A DNA stretch of 64,000 nt, taken from NCBI GenBank assembly GCA_028023455.1, contig JAQFVV010000050.1, positions 3,476,626 through 3,540,625 on the forward strand, in the 5' to 3' direction. The DNA is from Epiperipatus broadwayi (lineage: Eukaryota; Onychophora; Udeonychophora; Euonychophora; Peripatidae). The notes under the pieces are model-generated. The model was not told the origin of the DNA, did not search any database, and saw nothing but the letters and a program-made list of their open reading frames with translations. The position numbers were made by a program, and so were the translations under genes. Every line of letters begins with the position of its first letter. Positions within the stretch are counted from its first letter, which is position 1. This document shows positions 59,293-64,000 of this stretch, piece by piece.

Positions 59293-59540
59293 ATGATAAC
59301 AATCAACCCTTAAGCTATCAACAATCTAAACCTGTAGTCAAGGCAACTTCCTTTAACAATCTCAATCTGTAGTCAAGGCAACCTCCTTTAACAATAAAGG
59401 TAATACCAATTTTAACTATGGTTATATATATTTGTATAGACACTATAGATTGAAACTTGACCAATGACTTTTATTATTAAAAGAGGTTGTCTTGACTACA
59501 GATTAAAATTGTTGATAGCTTAAGGCTTGATTGTTATCAT
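59293..59540. mobile_element. MITE with ~55-bp terminal inverted repeats, family M2
   Basis: The left end ATGATAACAATCAACCCTTA continues AGCTATCAACAATCTAAACC and TGTAGTCAAGGCAAC. The right end is its complement (GTTGTCTTGACTACAGATTA ... AGCTTAAGGCTTGATTGTTA, TCAT). Part of the left arm is locally duplicated (CTGTAGTCAAGGCAAC(T/C)TCC occurs twice). The interior matches the copies at 20.4 and 32.4 kb. No ORF. Confidence 0.75.
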
Positions 59541-59879
59541 ATACTTGTAATTATTTATGAGTTATTTACTACTGAGAATATATATCAATTTTATTTCTTA
59601 CGAGTTATTTACAATTACAATATTGAAGTATATAACAATAGGCTGTCCACTTGAGCATCATATATTGTAAGCTACAATGTCCAGTGATTATTAGATGCAA
59701 TTAAATCTTTTTCATTAGATGGGTTCCCTGCAGTCAATGGAAAATTAAGTGCACCAAAGTATTTAGTTACTAAATTGGAGCTACATCTATGTAATTGTTC
59801 AAACATGTTAAACAGGAGATCAAAACTCTAAATAATTTGAACTTCAGGTCTTTAGTTTCATAGATAAAATTAAGTTAAA

Positions 59880-60020
59880 CATATTTACTGCATAATTGCA
59901 TTCTTCCCAGCTTTAAATTCTAAGCCTTATTGAGAAAGGCAGAAGGCAGAAACTTGTCTGAGTATTGGAATTTAGGTAAATCAAATAATCGCAGTGTTAC
60001 TGAAGCTTACAATATATGGT
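59880..60020 (+). repeat. Hammerhead repeat, decayed fragment
   Basis: GGCAGAAGGCAGAAACTTGTC followed by TGAGTATTGGAATTTAGG lines up with helix II, GAAA, helix III and helix I of family A. The CTGATGA box is degraded to TTGAGAA. The end includes TGTTACTGAAGCTTACAAT, only distantly like the family end. Confidence 0.4.
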
Positions 60021-60029
60021 AACAAAGTA

Positions 60030-61390
60030 GAAAACTCATCACATTGGTTGAGCTGATGTTTTAATGATTTAATATTTTTATGCTTGACTATTGAAATAAA
60101 GATTAATATCAATATTTTATAATGAAAAATTGCCAAAATATTTGTCTTCATATTATTTCAAATTTTTTTTTTAATAAACGCATGAATTAAAAGTATTTAA
60201 CTCTGAATTAGCTTAACTCTTGTAAAAGATTATTAATGATGATAAATTCACCATGAAATTCAACCAAGTATATTCCATGTTTAAAGTTTTTAGATGTATC
60301 CATGAAATGTTAATGGCATTTGGGATTAATTTGCATGATACCACATACCAAACTATTTGTCTAGTGATTATTCTAGATTTAGGTTCAAACCCTAAAGCCT
60401 TTTTTGGATAAAAATATTTTGATATCAATTTTTATAAAAGTAAGATATGTGTATTTGGAGGCTATTTAATATCTTAAGTATTATTGAATGCACTCATGGG
60501 AGATTTTTTGCATTTTATTTTTTTATTTTTGGAATTTTTTCTTCAGTTCTAGTTTTTATTGAAAAAATATTTAATCTCCAACAAAATATTTATACTCTTA
60601 ATAATTTTCATTAAAATCATAAAATAAAAAAAAATAGATTTAATTCTAAAGACAAAAAATTTATATTTTACTTATTAATCCATGTGACATTGCAGGGAAT
60701 CCATTTTCTTCTAAATTAACTGAATAACTAAAAGTTGTTTCATGAAAACTTATTCCAGAGAAATTTGGCATGGTGAATTTACTAATATTCGTTTTACTTG
60801 TTCAAATAGAGTGCTCAAAACTTTTAATTCTCAAAGTGTTCTATTAATCATTATCCATGAAATTGATCATTATTTTAATTTATAATGGCAAAAAAAGATT
60901 AAATTTAATATATTTAAAGAATATTTATTTTTCTTCACAAATAACAATTATGATATTTAGTAAATGAATACAAATTATAAGATCTTGATATTAACTATGG
61001 TCATGAAAATTAAACAAATCAACTTGAGTTTCACATAGAACAATATATATTTTTGTCTATGTGGCTTTTTGTATGAGTAGAGTTTGTGACAAAGTAGAAG
61101 TATTTATTGCATAATTATTATTTCAACTAATATTAAACATAACTATAATAAATAATAAATATTAAAAGCAATAAATTTATTTAAAGAAAAAAAACATACT
61201 TTTCGATGTTAATGAGAATAATATACATTATTTTTATTATTTGACATTATATAAGAGAAATTTTTCTAAAAACTTAAGATAATTATGAAAATAAAATATA
61301 TTTTATATTTACTATTAAAAATATATTTCAAAATAACATAAATAACAATGCAACAAAATAATTATTCTTAAAAGTAAAAAAAAAAATTCA
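60030..61390. other. AT-rich stretch, nothing recognised
   Basis: The minus-strand frame at 60213-60428 has no recognised motif. A GGTTCAAACCC segment at about 60382 resembles a box B, but no box A was found. Confidence 0.4.
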
Positions 61391-61399
61391 CATTTTTGA

Positions 61400-61922
61400 T
61401 TTCTTTTGAAAGAAAACTTTGTCTGTGGGAATCATAACTTCATACAGGCAACTACATTCATTTTCCAAATCTCCAAAATCACAAGAAAGTTATATTTTTG
61501 TGAGATGCATTCAGGATTTAAGACGTGAGTGTTTCTCCTTTGCTTGTGGCAATATGGAAAACAAATTATATTATTTGGTTTTCCTTATGAAGTTGATGTG
61601 GAACAAATGGCAGAAAAATATCAGTTGGAGTTAATTGACTTACAATGTGTTGAATTTTTGAAATCAAAATTTCACTTTGAGTCCACTGCTAACTTCTACA
61701 AGAAATTTGTCTTACCAAGTGGAAAATATCTTTAATAATGCAAAAACAATGGTATAAATATTAGCAAGTACATATGCTTGTGAACAACTTTTTCTACAAA
61801 TGAAATACTCTAAAAATCGTTTAGAAACCAGGATGGGTGATGATTATCTGAATGATGTTTTGATTCTGGCATCAACAAACATTGCTGCTGATCTAAGCAG
61901 AAACAAGTGTCACATTAATTAA
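61400..61922 (+). pseudogene. hAT transposase C-terminal fragment, ZBED5/SCAND3-like
   Basis: In one frame (61529-61735) 'YEVDVEQMAEKYQLELIDLQC' matches the conserved 'NPF.VDV......LQ.ELI.LQC' region of ZBED5/SCAND3-type hAT proteins, followed by 'FYKKFVLPSGKYL' and a stop. After a frame change, 61757-61921 gives 'STYACEQLFLQMKYSKNRLE' and 'DDYLNDVLILAST', the hATC dimerisation domain with its conserved CEQ.FS.MK pattern. The part before 61529 is a further decayed piece. It is the opposite end of the same transposase class as the fragment at 50.2-50.9 kb, but lies in the other orientation. Confidence 0.8.
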
Positions 61923-63600
61923 TTTGCCATTTCTAATTGGATTTTGTTTATAGTAAGGAATTTGCAATTGTTTGTTGTGTTTGCAGTAAGTAACCTTGTT
62001 TACATAAAATTACATTGTTTTCTTTGTTTTCTTTAAATATCCAGACCAAGACAGCTTTCTAGATATAGCAGTCTATGATTGAGACAATTTATTTGTAGTA
62101 CATTTGATATCATGGCCCTCTTTTAAGACGCATTGCAGACTTGCCTTCTTTCTCCAAAAGTTTGCTGACCAAACTGTTCTGTGCAGATGTTTAATGCATT
62201 AAATACATATTGCTAAATATATCTTTCAAATTAAAAGCTCTATAAAAAGTATTCAAAAATGTAAGAAAAAAGGAATAAATATTAATAAATCTTCTGGACC
62301 ATAGTAAGTTAATGGATATTTGTCTTTCCAACTCTAAGATAATTATTTGAATTTAAGGATTAATAATTTACTTAAATTAAAAAAAAACTGAACTTATATC
62401 AGACACTATTGATTACATTTGTATTTACTATTATATATAAAACTAATATAACTTTCTTCCAGAGTATCTATCTTTTTTTTTAAAATTTCTGTAATAAATA
62501 AGTAAAAAAGAATAAAATCACTCTCATTTAACCTAAGATTGCCCTTACGTGTTTAAAAAGTTTCAAACTATGTATTTTGCCATTTCTATGTTTATAGTTT
62601 TAAAAAGATTATTTATTTTTATTTCCATTGTAAAAAATGATTTCATTATTTATATTTACCAATTACATATTTTTTAATAATGCATCATATTACCTCTTGT
62701 TTTCACTTTAATCCTTAAAGTACATATGTTGAAGTCTAGATTTTTATCATCTTTTAATGTAATGACCCAATACAATTACTATTAAATGGTCTCCAGAATA
62801 GTAAATGACACCCAGTCTACTACTCTTATAAGTATATATTTATATTCTAGAAGTACTTGTAATATTTTATTCTTTTAAGTGTTTTATGGTATATTTAAAA
62901 TCTTTTCCCGACATAATATAAATCTCATCAGGTTCTCTTTAGTCATTATTTTTTCTTTCACACCCTTCATTATAGTGAAATATTTTTAAATCAAAATTTC
63001 AAATATAAATTACTTATGATAGTTCTTGTTCTTGTTTATATCCGGCATCAATGGTATTTATCTCAATTTTTAGTGAATCATTTATGTTTATACCAGTCAT
63101 AGATTATTCTTGATTATTTTCATCTACTCCAATCTCCATCAACTTTTTCCTTTTTTTTTACTTTTTCTCTGCATCTCCAAAACTTTAGTTATTTGTATTA
63201 TTTTTTTTTAGTGTATGATTGTTGTGCTCTAATCAGATTGGTAAAATATGTAAGCTTTAGTGTTTCTTTCACCATTATAGTTATTTTATTGACAAATTAT
63301 CTTCAAAATGATTATTTTTAATAAAGAGACATATATTTAAACCATTGAAAGGAAACTATAAGCAATAAAAAAAACACAAAGTTAACATTGGATTCTGCAA
63401 AAACTGTACAAATAAATCCATAAACCACAATTATATTAACATGTATCACATGCTGCCTGTTTAATATACTAATTGGATGTCTTGAAACAGTCAACTTAAT
63501 TAAACCATTTTGGCTGCAAACTTTTCATTTAAATAACATGAAAATATTTTTAAACTAAATCAAACTTTTTATTATAAATTTATTTAATGCGCATTGATTA
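61923..63600. other. AT-rich stretch, nothing recognised
   Basis: The first few hundred bases may be the 3' UTR of the hAT copy. No other ORF or repeat recognised. Confidence 0.4.
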
Positions 63601-63605
63601 TGTAA

Positions 63606-63842
63606 GTAATATTTACTAAGGCAATAAACCTCAAGAGTGTGCACTTGAAAATGCGATGGTAGGGACCTCTACAGGTCTTAACCATGCTTCAGCTTCATCT
63701 ATTTATATAGAAAGTAGGTTGAAGTAAAGAAGAGTTTCCCTCTTTTCTTCCAAAGTGTAAGCTTGTGGTTAAGACCTGTAGAGGTCCCTACCTTCGCATT
63801 TTCAAGCACACACTCGAGGTTTATTGCCTTAGTAAATATTAC
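63606..63842. mobile_element. Foldback MITE with ~85-bp arms
   Basis: Arms 63606-63693 (GTAATATTTACTAAGGCAAT, AAACCTC, GGTAGGGACCTCTACAGGTC, TTAACCATGC) and 63757-63842 are almost exact inverted copies, with a loop of about 63 bp. GACCTCTACAGGTC is itself palindromic. No ORF. The high arm identity suggests a recent origin. Confidence 0.8.
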
Positions 63843-64000
63843 AAACTTTTTATTATAATAGAATAAATTAAAATGACACTACATTATTTTAAACTATAAT
63901 AATAATATAAAATCATACATCATGTGACTTAACTTGATAAGCTTGTCTTACAAATCTTGTATAACGAGTGTGCTAATAGCTCTAAACAAGCTTTTCTGAT
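63843..64000. other. AT-rich window end, nothing recognised
   Basis: No ORF or repeat match recognised in the last 158 bases. Confidence 0.4.

Noticed and set aside
60330-60400. Possible SINE from a GGTTCAAACCC box B-like string
   Set aside because: No box A at tRNA distance and no second copy was seen.

Overview
The window is strongly AT-rich metazoan nuclear DNA. Evidence for this is the range of eukaryotic transposable elements: RTE, CR1/Daphne-like and L1/Tx1-like non-LTR retrotransposons, Ty3/gypsy, a Penelope-like element with a GIY-YIG nuclease, hAT (ZBED5/SCAND3-like) fragments, tRNA-derived SINEs, MITE-like foldbacks and long ATT, AT and GATA arrays. The mix suggests a repeat-rich invertebrate such as a mollusc, cnidarian or flatworm, but the sequence does not fix the phylum. 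I found no intact host protein-coding gene. Most long open frames are broken transposon ORFs or simple-repeat artefacts.

Layout. 1-4 kb: a palindromic MITE, an old RTE remnant (about 2.1-3.0 kb) and two hammerhead-type foldback repeats. 5.6-6.5 kb: a degenerate GATA tract. 6.8-8.6 kb: short tandem duplications. 9.2-11.9 kb (minus): a decayed Ty3/gypsy pol. 12.7-13.4 kb: another hammerhead foldback. 14.5-17.2 kb (minus): a decayed L1/Tx1-like LINE ending in a 130-bp ATT array. 18.5-20.6 kb: SINEs and a MITE. 22.8-26.1 kb (minus): a nearly complete RTE with a 2-bp frameshift. 26.8-28.3 kb (minus): a tRNA-derived SINE and a Penelope-like fragment. 31.6-36.5 kb: a SINE, a perfect 96-nt palindrome, tandem repeats and two less AT-rich, promoter-like islands. 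37.1-39.7 kb (minus): a second, 5'-truncated RTE very similar to the first. 40.0-42.3 kb (plus): a CR1/Daphne-like LINE. 43-49.6 kb: SINEs and the main cluster of hammerhead repeats. 50.2-50.9 kb (minus) and 61.4-61.9 kb (plus): N-terminal and C-terminal fragments of hAT transposases. 59.3 and 63.6 kb: foldback MITEs.

The most notable content is two dispersed repeat families that carry type I hammerhead self-cleaving ribozyme motifs. Family A has the core CTGANGA / helix II / GAAA / minimal helix III (ACTAGT) / GTC, with a long helix I containing an internal loop. Its copies sit in nested inverted and direct arrangements. One copy is 1.3 kb and flanked by an exact 14-bp direct repeat; another is flanked by an imperfect direct repeat of about 17 bp and has a related tail of about 45 nt. 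This resembles the pseudo-LTRs of Penelope-like elements and animal retrozymes. Family B is a SINE-like repeat with a different hammerhead placed upstream of a tRNA-like Pol III promoter, comparable in plan to the schistosome SM-alpha repeats. A Penelope-like RT plus GIY-YIG fragment in the same window is a plausible relative of the family A mobiliser, but no direct sequence link was seen.
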